Source: Streptococcus oralis
GTDB taxonomy: Bacteria > Bacillota > Bacilli > Lactobacillales > Streptococcaceae
Length of the DNA: 64,000 nucleotides
Direction of reading: 5' to 3'
Assembly: GCF_023611505.1 (NCBI RefSeq)
Contig: NZ_CP097843.1
Location: 1,984,001-2,048,000, forward strand
Numbering within the stretch: position 1 is the first letter of the stretch; each line of letters begins with the position of its first letter. This document shows, in pieces, positions 35,033 to 43,253 of the stretch. Below the pieces are notes generated by a model. The model saw only the letters and a list, made by a program, of their open reading frames with translations, searched no databases and was not told the origin of the DNA. A program made the translations under genes and the position numbers.

Positions 35033-36643
35033 TCATTCGGGCAGGTCTACCTTGCCAACGAAAGAGTAATAAATATCAATGTCCTGTCTGCGTGTGCCGT
35101 TCTCGTCATAGCTGCACTCATGCACAACGATTTTCTCCACAAACTCACGCAAAAGGGTAGGGGTAAGTTCTTCAAAGCTGGTGTACTTGCGGACAACATT
35201 CATAAACTTTTCTGCGTTTACCGTGGCTTCCTGCGCTTTGGAAAGCTCTGCCCGGATAGCGGCGGCTCTCTCTTTCAGTTCTTTCTGCTCGGCTTCATAG
35301 TCTGCCGACAGCTCCGTGAAACGCTCGTCTGAAATGCGCCCGGTCACGCTGTCCTCATACAGCCGCTTGAAGATAGCGGATAACTCGCTGATACGCTTCT
35401 CGGCGGCTTCCAGCTCCTTTTTCCTTGCGGCGTTCCTGCGCTTGCCCCCGTCCTCGTTCTGCTCGATCAGCAGCTTCATAAACCGGGCTTCGTGCTTCGC
35501 TGCATAGCTGGTGACTTTCCGCAGATTGTCGGTCACTCCGGCGGTCAACAGGTCGGTGCGGATAAAGTGCGCCGTACAGTCACGGGTACGCTTCTTGTAG
35601 CTCCCGCAGATATAACAATCCTGCTTGCGGGTGGCGTTCTGGTAACGCTGCTGGTAAAGGACGCTGCCGCAGTCGGCACAAAAGAGTATGCCGGAGAATA
35701 AGCCCACTTCATCATAGCGGTTCGGGCGTTTGCGCTGCTTGCGTAACTCCTGCACACGCTCCCACATCTGGGTGTCAATGATAGGCTCATGGTGGTTCTC
35801 GAAAATCGCCTGTTTCTCAATGGGGTTCTCTACGCTGTGCTTGGTCTTGTAGGACGGCTTCTCCGTCTTGAAGTTTACCAGACAGCCCGTGTACTCCCTG
35901 TTTTCAAGGATATGTACCACGGTATTGGTCGCCCACTTGCACTCATAGCCGGGGTGGTAGCGGCGGGTGCTTCCCGTCCGACGGTATTCCAGCGTTCCCG
36001 GCGTGGGGATCTCCTGCTCTGTGAGCATACGGGCTATCTTGGTCGGCCCGTTCCCGGCAAGGCACAAGCTGTAAATCTGCCGCACAACAGGGGCGGCTTC
36101 CCCGTCAATGATAAAATTTTCGTCCTCGTCCATAAAGTAGCCGTATACGGGTTTGCTCGTGACGGGCTTCCCGCTCATACCCTTAGACCGTTTTACTGCT
36201 TTGATTTTCTTGCTCGTATCTCTCACCAGCCATTCGTTAAAAATGTTCCGCAGAGGGGCAAAATCATTGTCGCCCTGTGCGCTGTCCACTCCGTCATTGA
36301 TAGCGATAAAGCGGACGCCTTTCTGTGGGAAAATCATTTCCGTATACATTCCCACTTGCAGATAGTTTCGCCCTAACCGTGACATATCCTTGACGATAAC
36401 GGTGCCGACTTTTCCGGCTTCAATGTCCGCAAGCATGGCTTGAAAACCGGGTCTTTGGAAGTTCGCCCCAGAATAACCGTCATCTGTGTACCATTGCAGA
36501 TTGGAAAAGCCGTTCTGCTTCGCATAGGTTTCAAGAATACGCTTCTGGTTTGAAATAGAATTGCTCTCACCTTGCAGCTCGTCCTCGTGGGATAATCTCG
36601 GATAAAGGGCGGTAATAAGGTTTCGGGTGGTCTGTCTTAACAT
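35033..36643 (-). CDS. large serine recombinase (integrase/excisionase of the inner element)
   Basis: The predicted length is 536 residues from ATG 36643, for which GGAGGA lies 5 bases upstream; the upstream ATG at 36655 overlaps that site. The N-terminal resolvase domain has the catalytic Ser in YPRLS (residue 18) and the conserved KDMSRLGRNY. A recombinase domain follows with KPVYGYFMDEDENF and NREYTG. The zinc ribbon is CADCGSVLY...CYICGS, and the C-terminal half has coiled coil plus a DUF4368-like end. Such enzymes integrate and excise circular intermediates without long target repeats. Confidence 0.93.
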   Translation of the reverse strand: MLRQTTRNLITALYPRLSHEDELQGESNSISNQKRILETYAKQNGFSNLQWYTDDGYSGANFQRPGFQAMLADIEAGKVGTVIVKDMSRLGRNYLQVGMYTEMIFPQKGVRFIAINDGVDSAQGDNDFAPLRNIFNEWLVRDTSKKIKAVKRSKGMSGKPVTSKPVYGYFMDEDENFIIDGEAAPVVRQIYSLCLAGNGPTKIARMLTEQEIPTPGTLEYRRTGSTRRYHPGYECKWATNTVVHILENREYTGCLVNFKTEKPSYKTKHSVENPIEKQAIFENHHEPIIDTQMWERVQELRKQRKRPNRYDEVGLFSGILFCADCGSVLYQQRYQNATRKQDCYICGSYKKRTRDCTAHFIRTDLLTAGVTDNLRKVTSYAAKHEARFMKLLIEQNEDGGKRRNAARKKELEAAEKRISELSAIFKRLYEDSVTGRISDERFTELSADYEAEQKELKERAAAIRAELSKAQEATVNAEKFMNVVRKYTSFEELTPTLLREFVEKIVVHECSYDENGTRRQDIDIYYSFVGKVDLPE

Positions 36644-36660
36644 AGTGTCCTCCATTTCCG

Positions 36661-36715
36661 ACAGCCAGCCCCACTATTCCGTATGACTATCATACCACAC
36701 GCCGGGGCTGGCTGT
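36661..36715. promoter_or_regulatory. nested inverted repeats around the recombinase promoter
   Basis: ACAGCCAGCCCC and GGGGCTGGCTGT form a perfect 12-bp inverted repeat with 31 bases between. Inside lies GTATGA-CTA-TCATAC, itself a perfect palindrome, containing TATGAT as a plausible -10 on the minus strand. The recombinase ATG is 18 bases further. Confidence 0.65.
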
Positions 36716-36743
36716 ACAGTCCTTTCTGCTTCTTTACGTCCCG

Positions 36744-36926
36744 TCAAATTGCCGATTTTTGTGTAGCAGCTTCCGCTTCCAGCACTTTCAGCATTTTATC
36801 GGCGGCGGTGGCGGTGGTGTCCTGCTTGAAATAGCCGGAAACGACAAGGACAGAATTACCTATGCGGATTTCCGTCACGCAATCCGGGCGGCGGGTGCTG
36901 CGGTCATTCTTTGGGGTGTTGGTCAT
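36744..36926 (-). CDS. TnpW-like small transposon protein
   Basis: The predicted length is 60 residues from ATG 36926 with AAAGGAG upstream; it overlaps the end of the DnaC-like gene (ATGA). The core VTEIRIGNSVLVVSGYFKQD is the pattern of the small TnpW-type proteins encoded next to serine recombinases in Tn4451-like elements. Function is unproven; a directionality-factor role has been considered for such neighbours, which is inference. Confidence 0.7.
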   Translation of the reverse strand: MTNTPKNDRSTRRPDCVTEIRIGNSVLVVSGYFKQDTTATAADKMLKVLEAEAATQKSAI

Positions 36927-37780
36927 AGGCGGCTCTCCTTTCTGTTCATCAGCTTTTTCAGTTGTCCCATTTTCTCCTGCGCCGTGGCTTTTCGGAAGTT
37001 GCTCCCGGTAAAGCGGACAGGAGAACACATTTCAATCAGACGGTCATAAATGCGGGCGTGGGCGGTGTCCTCCGGGTGCTGCAAGTCCTCCAGCGTGAGA
37101 TTAGTCGTGACGATCAGCGGCCTGCCGCTGCGGTAACGGCTGTCAATCACGTTGTAGACCTGCTCTAAGCCGTATTCCGTTCCCCGTTCCATTCCAAAAT
37201 CGTCAAGGATAAGCAGCGGGAAGCTGCAAAGTCGGGAGATATATTCATTCCTGCCCTCAAAGCTGGCGGCAAGGTCACCCAATATCAATGCAAAGTTTGT
37301 CATGCACACGGGGATTTCACGCTCCATAAGGGCATTTGCGATACAGCCCGCAAAATAGCTCTTGCCTGTGCCAACGCCGCCCCATAGCAGATAGCCAATG
37401 TTGCGCTCTTTCATGGTTTCCCAGTTCTCCACATAGAAATGGGCGTGTTCCATTTGCGGGCACTTGCCGTTGTCGTTCTCAAACGTCCAGCCCTGCATAG
37501 CCGGGTCTGTAAAGCCCCGCCGCTTCAACCGCTCGACAGTTTCAAGGTGACTGCGCTGTTTCTCTGCGGCTTCCCGTTCCTCACGCTCTGCCCGCTGGCA
37601 GTCACATTCTGCCGGGTGGCGGTCACGCCCCAGCCATGCGGCGGTTTCTTTGGGGAAATAGCCCTCTTTGGGCTTGTGGCACTTCCCGCAGTATAAAAGC
37701 CCGTCCTCGCCGGTGTAGTCCTCCGGCTCCGGCGTGGTGTCGGTCATATTCAAAATCATTTCATCAAATCCATTCGTCAT
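36923..37780 (-). CDS. DnaC/IstB-like replication ATPase
   Basis: This is a 285-residue P-loop protein. An N-terminal zinc-binding segment (CGKCHKPKEGYF ... CDCQRAE, about residues 31-62) precedes the AAA+ domain with Walker A GGVGTGKS (about 134-141), Walker B LLILDDFG and sensor VTTNL. This is the DnaC/phage helicase-loader architecture. It overlaps the replisome-organizer gene upstream by four bases (ATGA) and probably loads host helicase at the element's own origin. Confidence 0.9.
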   Translation of the reverse strand: MTNGFDEMILNMTDTTPEPEDYTGEDGLLYCGKCHKPKEGYFPKETAAWLGRDRHPAECDCQRAEREEREAAEKQRSHLETVERLKRRGFTDPAMQGWTFENDNGKCPQMEHAHFYVENWETMKERNIGYLLWGGVGTGKSYFAGCIANALMEREIPVCMTNFALILGDLAASFEGRNEYISRLCSFPLLILDDFGMERGTEYGLEQVYNVIDSRYRSGRPLIVTTNLTLEDLQHPEDTAHARIYDRLIEMCSPVRFTGSNFRKATAQEKMGQLKKLMNRKESRL

Positions 37781-38535
37781 AAGCTCTCGCCCTCCTTACA
37801 GGTATAATCGGGTATGCCCTTTTTCGGGGCTTTCTTGGCTGCGTCCTCCTGCGCCCACTTGAAAATCGTGGCTGCATGGCTCTTGTATTTCCTCCCGCTG
37901 GAAGCGATATGGCAGGATAGGCGGTCAATGTAATACTCCCACTTGCCGGGAAGCTCTGTTTTCAGCCCGTCAAGCTCCGTATCGGAAAGAATGACATTGT
38001 GGTATCTGCCATAGGCGGCGGGGGCGGGGTGTCCCGTTTCTAACTCTCTCTCTTTTTCTATTTCTATATCTATCTCTTTCTCTATCTCTATCTCTGGTGG
38101 ACAAATGTCCGCTCGATATGGTGGACATTTGTCCGCCCCTGTCTGCGGCAGGGCTTTTTGTTCCTGCAAAGCCAGCCGCGCCCTGCGCTTGCGCTCCCCC
38201 TCGGTAGAGGACTGGCCGATTAAAAGCTCAATGTTGCTCATGTAGAGTGCGCCGCTTGGCAAAGGCTCCACAAGCCCCAGCTTCATAAAGATTTTCAAAG
38301 CTCTCTCTACGGTACCTACCTGCTGGCGGGTAATGGTCGCAATCATCTGGGCGGTGTAGGGGATATTCTCGTCAAGCTGCAATTTCCCGCCGTTTTTCAG
38401 CGATTTCAAGTACAGCTTCAAGAGAATGTTGGAATAGATAACGCCGTCCTGCATACTTTCCAGCAGAACGATTGCATCATCGTCAAAATAGCTCTCTTTC
38501 AGCTTGAGGTAGTAATATTTGCGGTTATCTGCCAT
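37777..38535 (-). CDS. replisome-organizer / replication initiator protein
   Basis: The predicted length is 252 residues from ATG 38535, chosen for AAGGAGG upstream. The N-terminal domain (about 1-120; YYYLKLKESYFDDDAIVLLE) is the phage replisome-organizer N-terminal winged-helix type. The middle has an unusual stretch of alternating Ile and Glu (IEIEKEIDIEIEKERELE). The C-terminal domain is DnaD-like (SDTELDGLKTELPGKWEYYI). With the adjacent DnaC-like protein it should start replication of the excised element. Confidence 0.85.
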   Translation of the reverse strand: MADNRKYYYLKLKESYFDDDAIVLLESMQDGVIYSNILLKLYLKSLKNGGKLQLDENIPYTAQMIATITRQQVGTVERALKIFMKLGLVEPLPSGALYMSNIELLIGQSSTEGERKRRARLALQEQKALPQTGADKCPPYRADICPPEIEIEKEIDIEIEKERELETGHPAPAAYGRYHNVILSDTELDGLKTELPGKWEYYIDRLSCHIASSGRKYKSHAATIFKWAQEDAAKKAPKKGIPDYTCKEGESL

Positions 38536-38716
38536 AGGCTGCGTCCTCCTTTTTCCAGCGTTTGGAATAATAGCGAGGGCATAGTATGATAACCGCCCGG
38601 AAGCTCTGTTTGCAGTCACGGGTGCAGCCCCGGCATAGGTCGTTGTAAGTGATACGGTTGCGGTGGTTGAGGAAGAAAGACCATTCCAGCCGCCGCTTCT
38701 TGCTCATTCTCGGCAA
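38525..38716 (-). CDS. small Cys-containing basic protein of the inner element
   Basis: This 63-residue protein uses a TTG start at 38716, which is at proper distance (6-7 bases) from AAAGGAGC; the internal ATG at 38707 is too far. The sequence YNDLCRGCTRDCKQSF carries a Cys cluster that may bind zinc. It overlaps the initiator gene by 11 bases. Proteins of this kind recur in related clostridial elements by recollection, without known function. Confidence 0.6.
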   Translation of the reverse strand: MPRMSKKRRLEWSFFLNHRNRITYNDLCRGCTRDCKQSFRAVIILCPRYYSKRWKKEDAAYGR

Positions 38717-38780
38717 TGGTAAGCTCCTTTCTGCCGTTCCTATCGGTGTAGCGGGATAGGGGGCATTTTCTGTATGTTCT

Positions 38781-38894
38781 CGGTATCATTTTCGGGCTTT
38801 TTCTGCCCTGTAAGCCCCGTTTGGAAGTCGGGGAGTATTGCGGTAAGGGTTCATATCATACCTGTATTTTTGTAGGGTTTCGGTATCATTTCGG
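38781..38894. repeat. direct repeat 100 bp apart between mobA and the small Cys protein
   Basis: CGGTATCATT followed by TTCGGG or TCGGGG occurs at 38781 and exactly 100 bp later at 38881. The 38717-38902 gap contains no gene that I can support. Confidence 0.55.
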
Positions 38895-38902
38895 GGCGGT
38901 CT

Positions 38903-40534
38903 TTAACGCTCCTGTTCACGCTTTTTCTGCTGGCTCGGTGCGCCCCTTAAAATCTGGTCGATATTGCGTCTGACTGTCTGAAGCTCCTGCGCCCGCTGGC
39001 GTTTCTCCCGGTAGTCGTTATATCCGGCGTTCTTCTGGACGGTAAGCTGCTCAATCTCCCTTTGCAGGGCTTTGCTGGCTGGCAGCTTGGTTATTCCATG
39101 CTCCCGGAAATAACGGGCGGCTGTGTCCGCTATGATAAAATCGCTTTCGTGCTGTTCCCGGTAGGCTCTCCGGGCTTTCTCCGATTTCTGCGCTTTCAGA
39201 CCGTCACGGGCGGGCTTCGTGCCGATATAGCCCAAAAGGTTGCGCTGCAATTCCTTTTTCTCCCGGATAGCGGCTTCCAGCCCTTTCAGTCCGGCAAGGC
39301 TCTCCTGCGTGGCGGTGTTGGCTGCGGAAATGGCAGCGTCCAGCTCGTCCGGGGAAGAAAAGCCATACTGCTGGTAGAGCATGAGGGTAGCCGACATCTG
39401 TTTGAGGTTGTGCATGGTCGCCCACTTCTCATAGCCCCGTCCTTTCCCCTCGGCTCGCTTGGCGGCTATGTCTACCATGCGCTGTACAGCGTCATTGTTC
39501 GGGGCGTTTTTCGCTTCTTTTTTCGTCCGTAAGCGGTCTTTGATACTGCCGGGGTATTCCGCTATGGCTGCGGGTTTTTCGGCGGCTCTGGCGGCGTTCT
39601 GCTCCAAAACGGAGAGGACAGCAGCCCGGTCAAAATCGTCCCCCAGCTTCCGGGCGGTAATTGGCTTCGTCCTGTCCGGCGTGAGGTAACTTAGCCGCCC
39701 CCGGCTCTCCTTGACGGTCACACCATGCCGGAGAAGCAGGGCGGCAAACTCATCAAAGCCGGAAGCAGCGGCAAGGGCTTCCCGGATAGTCCGGCGCAGC
39801 TTCGCCTTATCCGTTTCAAACTTGGTCTGCCGGGGCGCGATACCGTCCGCAGCAATAGGGGCGTTGGCTCTGTCAAGGGCAGCCTGTCCTTTCTTCTGCG
39901 CCCAATACTCACGCTCGGTAATGCGTTCTTTGCTGCCGTTCAAAAGGTCTATCTGGTAAAGCCCCTCGCTGTGGCACATCTCCATGACTTCGGCTTTCAG
40001 ATAGTTCATAGCTGCGTCCGTACAGCGGTGCTTGCAGCCTGCTTTCCTGTCCGCTGGCCTGTCCATGTGGGGCAGCATGGGAACCTCCGCAATCCGCAGA
40101 CTGTTAATGACGATATGCACATGGATATTTTCGGTGTGGCTGTGTCCGTCCGGGTGGGTGCAGACAAGGGCCTGGTGTCCGGGGAAATGCTCGGCGCAGA
40201 ACTTCTCGCCCAGCTCCTGCGCCCGATCAACGGTCAAGCCGTTGTCCGGGCCGTCCCGTGGGTCAAAGCTGATGATGTAGTGGTGGCTCTTTACGTCCTC
40301 CCGTTTCTGGTTCTTGCCGTAGCGGAGATTGGAGCGCATACAGGCAACGGCAAAATCCTCCCCGCCACAATTCAGAGAGGATATGCGGTAGTCTACCCTC
40401 GGTATGAGCCGCCCGTCTGCGTCAAGGGTGGGCTTCATGGTAAACTCGTCATGCTCGAATGTGAGGTATTTTTCAGCGTCCCCGTAGTTGGCATTTTTAG
40501 AGCTGATATGTTTGAGTATCGCCAACGGCTTCAC
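38903..40534 (-). CDS. MobA/VirD2-type relaxase of the inner element
   Basis: This is a 543-residue relaxase with GTG start at 40534, overlapping mobC by 38 bases. The N-terminal relaxase domain (about 1-270) has YLTFEHDEFT, HHYIISFDPRD and the metal-binding HTENIHVHIVINS near residue 133. The rest is helical and charged with an Ala-rich centre. This is a mobilization protein of the MOBP group common in Clostridiales elements. It would let the inner element move using the secretion system of the surrounding ICE or another helper. Confidence 0.9.
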   Translation of the reverse strand: MKPLAILKHISSKNANYGDAEKYLTFEHDEFTMKPTLDADGRLIPRVDYRISSLNCGGEDFAVACMRSNLRYGKNQKREDVKSHHYIISFDPRDGPDNGLTVDRAQELGEKFCAEHFPGHQALVCTHPDGHSHTENIHVHIVINSLRIAEVPMLPHMDRPADRKAGCKHRCTDAAMNYLKAEVMEMCHSEGLYQIDLLNGSKERITEREYWAQKKGQAALDRANAPIAADGIAPRQTKFETDKAKLRRTIREALAAASGFDEFAALLLRHGVTVKESRGRLSYLTPDRTKPITARKLGDDFDRAAVLSVLEQNAARAAEKPAAIAEYPGSIKDRLRTKKEAKNAPNNDAVQRMVDIAAKRAEGKGRGYEKWATMHNLKQMSATLMLYQQYGFSSPDELDAAISAANTATQESLAGLKGLEAAIREKKELQRNLLGYIGTKPARDGLKAQKSEKARRAYREQHESDFIIADTAARYFREHGITKLPASKALQREIEQLTVQKNAGYNDYREKRQRAQELQTVRRNIDQILRGAPSQQKKREQER

Positions 40535-40895
40535 CTACTTTCTGCAAGACTTCAAACTTCAAGGCGGCAAGGTCGGCGGCGGCTCCCCGCACTTCCTTTT
40601 CCAGCCCCCGGTAGGGGCTTCCGTATTCGTTCAGGCTCCGGGCAATCTGGTTTAAGTTGCCGCCGATTTTCCCGTACTCTGCCGTGAGCTTGGAGAGGGC
40701 GGCAAGCAGCCCGTCATTGACCGGGGAAACGGTGACAATGGGGCGTATGGTCGCTTTCCGTATGGCTTGCCGGATAAACTCGGACTGGCTGATTTCATAA
40801 GCCGCCAGCCGCCCGGTGAAGTCGGCGTATTCTTCATCGGTCATGCGGGTCTTTACCACATGACGGCGGTGGGGCGTATTGTATTTCTTTCGCAT
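40497..40895 (-). CDS. MobC-type relaxosome accessory protein
   Basis: The predicted length is 132 residues from ATG 40895 with AGGAGG 9 bases upstream. The RHH-type opening (VVKTRMTDEEYADFTGRLAA, SQSEFIRQAI) is followed by the MobC region YGKIGGNLNQIARSLNEYG, which is highly typical of bacterial mobilization proteins (MobC domain). It helps the MobA relaxase to open oriT DNA. Confidence 0.9.
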   Translation of the reverse strand: MRKKYNTPHRRHVVKTRMTDEEYADFTGRLAAYEISQSEFIRQAIRKATIRPIVTVSPVNDGLLAALSKLTAEYGKIGGNLNQIARSLNEYGSPYRGLEKEVRGAAADLAALKFEVLQKVGEAVGDTQTYQL

Positions 40896-41428
40896 GGTCT
40901 GTGACCTCCTTTCTCGCCCGACAGGGCGCATAGCAGGGTTTGGGGAAGGCACTCCCCAACAAGATTCCCGCAGGGGCAAAAATAAGCGGAGAGCGAATTT
41001 TGGCACCTCGGTAGAATCTTGCTCTGAAAAACTCCGGCGTTCCCCGGCTCCCGTCCTTTCCGCTAACAAAACGTTTCAAAAGGGCTTTGCTACCCGCTAT
41101 TCCGGCTTATCTTGAAAATTTTCCTTTCACTACCTACAACACCACGCAAAGCAAAATGGACGGAGATTTTTAGAATTTCCCCTCTATTCCCTACAACACC
41201 ACGCAAGCCGGAATAGGCGGACAATGGCAGTATTTTTTTCTTTGATACCCTCTACGGATAAGTAAGGGATTTTGCCAACTGCGGCGGCTATTTTCCCTTT
41301 TGTTTTTTCATACTGGGGATTTTCAAAAATGCCAAACAGGAACGAAAAAAAGCAGCAAATCTGTTGAATAGATTTACTGCTTTCTGGTTGCCGGCGAAGC
41401 GGCGGTTATTCAGTTGTAGGCGGTAGGG
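40896..41428. other. candidate oriT region of the inner mobilizable element
   Basis: This gene-free 533-bp region upstream of mobC-mobA contains the hairpin TTGGGGA/TCCCCAA (40940-40959). A perfect 11-bp inverted repeat TATTCCGGCTT/AAGCCGGAATA (41098-41108 and 41205-41215) encloses the start of one 17-bp direct repeat CCTACAACACCACGCAA (41133-41149) and contains the second (41190-41206). Its place before the mobilization genes supports oriT. A terminator hairpin follows at 41344-41383. Confidence 0.55.
41344..41383 (-). terminator. terminator after the small HTH gene
   Basis: On the minus strand AAAGCAGTAAATCT and AGATTTGCTGCTTT form a 14-bp stem with one wobble and a seven-base loop, followed by T residues. 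Confidence 0.75.
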
Positions 41429-41632
41429 CTATCTCCCAAAGCGGAACTTGAAAATAGCTGTGAGAAGCGTCTGGGTGATGTAGTCCTCTGTATCTTGGTC
41501 TACCCGTCCATTCACACGGGCGGCACATTGTATGCGGCGGCGGTAATACTGCAATACAGTTCCCACCGCTTCCGGCTCCCCGCTGGCGGCTTGGACGATT
41601 GTTTCATAGGGGAGAAGCCTATTATTTCTCAT
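41429..41632 (-). CDS. small helix-turn-helix protein of the inner element
   Basis: The predicted length is 67 residues from ATG 41632 (GGAGGG 8 bases upstream); the gene overlaps the end of the sigma-like gene. It starts NNRLLPYETIVQAASGEPEA, the pattern of the short helix-turn-helix proteins that accompany sigma-like genes in Tn916-like and clostridial elements, ending in YITQTLLTAIFKFRFG. It probably acts with the sigma-like protein in regulating transfer. Confidence 0.7.
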   Translation of the reverse strand: MRNNRLLPYETIVQAASGEPEAVGTVLQYYRRRIQCAARVNGRVDQDTEDYITQTLLTAIFKFRFGR

Positions 41633-42068
41633 ATGCCATTCCCTCCATTTCCGCTTGGAGCTGCCGTAGGGCTTTTCGGATATGGTAGCCCGCTGTGCTG
41701 CGGCTGCGCCCGTACTGTCTGCCAATTTCGTGCTGTGGAATACGCTTGAAAAAGGACAGGTAAATCATTTCCCGCTCCCGTTCGTCCAGCCGTGACAGGG
41801 CTTCCGCAAGTAAACCGCTGCTGAAAATGACCGTATCGCCGCAAAGGGTAAGTATGTATTCCTCGTCCGGCTCCGGGGCTTGGAAATATTCATCTGTCGT
41901 GCCTAAAGGGTAGTGCTTTTCGTCTGTGAGGTATTCAAGGGATATTTCTCTTTTGTGCTTCCTGCTCCGTGTCCTCGCTGCGTTGATCGTTGCATTTCGG
42001 ATAACGACTTTGCAAAAGGCATGGAAAGTGTACTCGATATGTTCCCGATATTCTTCTGTACAGGTCAT
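41622..42068 (-). CDS. sigma-70 region 4-like regulator of the inner element
   Basis: This 148-residue protein has a C-terminal helix-turn-helix (about residues 90-140; LSRLDEREREMIYLSFFKRI then RSRSTAGYHIRKALRQLQ) typical of sigma region 4. The N-terminal part contains REISLEYLTDEKHYP. No region 2 is present, so it is more likely an accessory regulator than a complete sigma factor. A broken piece of a related gene lies at 43138-43179. Confidence 0.75.
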   Translation of the reverse strand: MTCTEEYREHIEYTFHAFCKVVIRNATINAARTRSRKHKREISLEYLTDEKHYPLGTTDEYFQAPEPDEEYILTLCGDTVIFSSGLLAEALSRLDEREREMIYLSFFKRIPQHEIGRQYGRSRSTAGYHIRKALRQLQAEMEGMAYEK

Positions 42069-42177
42069 GGAAAATCCCCCTTTCCTCCCAAAAGGGCTGT
42101 GGCTGGTTAGTAGTTGCTTTTTATGATAGTAAGGGGCGGCAGCACTTTAGGCTGTCGCTCCTTGACTGCCTAACTGC

Positions 42178-42248
42178 AAAACCGGGCGGGGCTGTCAACG
42201 GCGGGCGAAGCCCGTTCATCTTGACCGTTGACTGGCTCGGCCGGGTTT
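42178..42248. repeat. stacked inverted repeats between backbone and cargo
   Basis: GTCAACGG (42194) pairs with CCGTTGAC (42225), enclosing CGGGC-GAA-GCCCG (42202-42214). Outer AAACCGGG and CCGGGTTT segments extend the stem imperfectly. The position marks the boundary between GC-rich backbone and the lower-GC cargo. Confidence 0.65.
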
Positions 42249-42272
42249 GCTATTTATCCGGCAAACTTGAAT

Positions 42273-43040
42273 TTATTTTAAGCTATCACGTTTTACCTTT
42301 TTAAGCCTTACTATCATTACCATAGGAATTTCTTTATTGTTTTTGAAACATTCTTCATAAAATCCATCAATGACAAATCCAGCTCTGAAACAAAGGTTAA
42401 AAATATCTTGTATGGAACGATGATAATAAATCTGCTCCTCCGGCTGCCCTTCGATCGCTATATCATAGTAACTGTGCGGTGTCATATATTTTTCAGTCAA
42501 TGTGATAAAACAAGGGTGCTGCGTTGCAAAGACAAAAATCCCGTTTTCCTCCAATAGTTCATAAACAGCCATAAAAAGCGGTTCAATATCCGTAATATCC
42601 ATAATTGCCATATTAGAAACTGCTTTCGTAAAGGCTCGATTTCTTTTTAATCCTAATAAGCTTTCTCTATTGGTCGCATCCGCTACGCAAAACTCAATTT
42701 GTTTTGCATATTGTGATCGCCGTCTTTTAGCCAATTCTATCATTTTTTTGCTGTAATCAAAAGCGACGACCGAAGCGCCTCTCTGTGCAAGATACGAAGA
42801 ATAATTTCCATTGCCGCACGCAATATCCAAAATGTAATCCGAAGGATCAGGAGAGAGAAGTTCCGTTACTTTGGGACGTACTACCTCTCTGTGAAATTCA
42901 TTGGATTCGTCACCCATTGCATCATCCCAAAATTGTGCGTTTTTCTCCCAGATCTTTTTGCTTTCCTCTGTTCCCATGTTCTCTCCCACTCCCAAAATTT
43001 GCCTTTTTGCTTCCATTAAATCTTCCTTACTATATTCCAT
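42273..43040 (-). CDS. class I SAM-dependent methyltransferase
   Basis: This is a 255-residue protein. The SAM-binding motif I is YILDIACGNGNYSSYLA (about residue 68), motif II follows near VVAFDYSKKMIELA, and the acidic motif is CVADATN. The C-terminal part ends VMIVRLKKVKR. The substrate cannot be told from sequence; small-molecule or rRNA methylation is possible. No Erm-type N/C signature is visible, so I do not call it a macrolide gene. It is the outermost gene of the low-GC cargo and has its own GGAGGG ribosome site. Confidence 0.82.
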   Translation of the reverse strand: MEYSKEDLMEAKRQILGVGENMGTEESKKIWEKNAQFWDDAMGDESNEFHREVVRPKVTELLSPDPSDYILDIACGNGNYSSYLAQRGASVVAFDYSKKMIELAKRRRSQYAKQIEFCVADATNRESLLGLKRNRAFTKAVSNMAIMDITDIEPLFMAVYELLEENGIFVFATQHPCFITLTEKYMTPHSYYDIAIEGQPEEQIYYHRSIQDIFNLCFRAGFVIDGFYEECFKNNKEIPMVMIVRLKKVKRDSLK

Positions 43041-43137
43041 TGTTACCCTCCATAACTTCTGATTGTTGCCGTCTTGACTATTATGTATCTTTTCTTTCCA
43101 AAATGGTATAGGCTTTTATTTTTATAATGCTGCAAAA

Positions 43138-43179
43138 CTTTTCTTCTGTAAGGTATTCAAAGGATATTTCCCTTTGCCG
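43138..43179 (-). pseudogene. fragment of a second sigma-like gene
   Basis: The minus strand encodes RQREISFEYLTEEK, closely matching REISLEYLTDEK within the intact sigma-like gene at 41622-42068. The DNA is also similar (GTAAGGTATTCAAAGGATAT here against GTGAGGTATTCAAGGGATAT at about 41924). The similarity stops abruptly on both sides. It is a relic of a rearrangement that brought the cargo in. Confidence 0.7.
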
Positions 43180-43253
43180 CCGCTATTGGAAAGCCAAAAG
43201 CAGCGGCTTTTTTACGCGATATGACCGAAAAGACTAGAAAGCAGGATATGTCA

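Noticed and set aside
35492..36376. Plus-strand open frames opposite the serine recombinase and the mob genes
   Set aside because: They arise from the high GC content of the strand opposite real genes and have no ribosome sites or recognisable products.
40006..41115. Additional frames around mobC and the candidate oriT
   Set aside because: The mobC frame extended upstream to 41069 reads through palindromic non-coding DNA; only the part from 40895 has MobC features.
42273..43040. Methyltransferase as an Erm macrolide-resistance enzyme
   Set aside because: The motif spacing is that of general class I methyltransferases and lacks the Erm N-terminal and NIPY-type catalytic motif.
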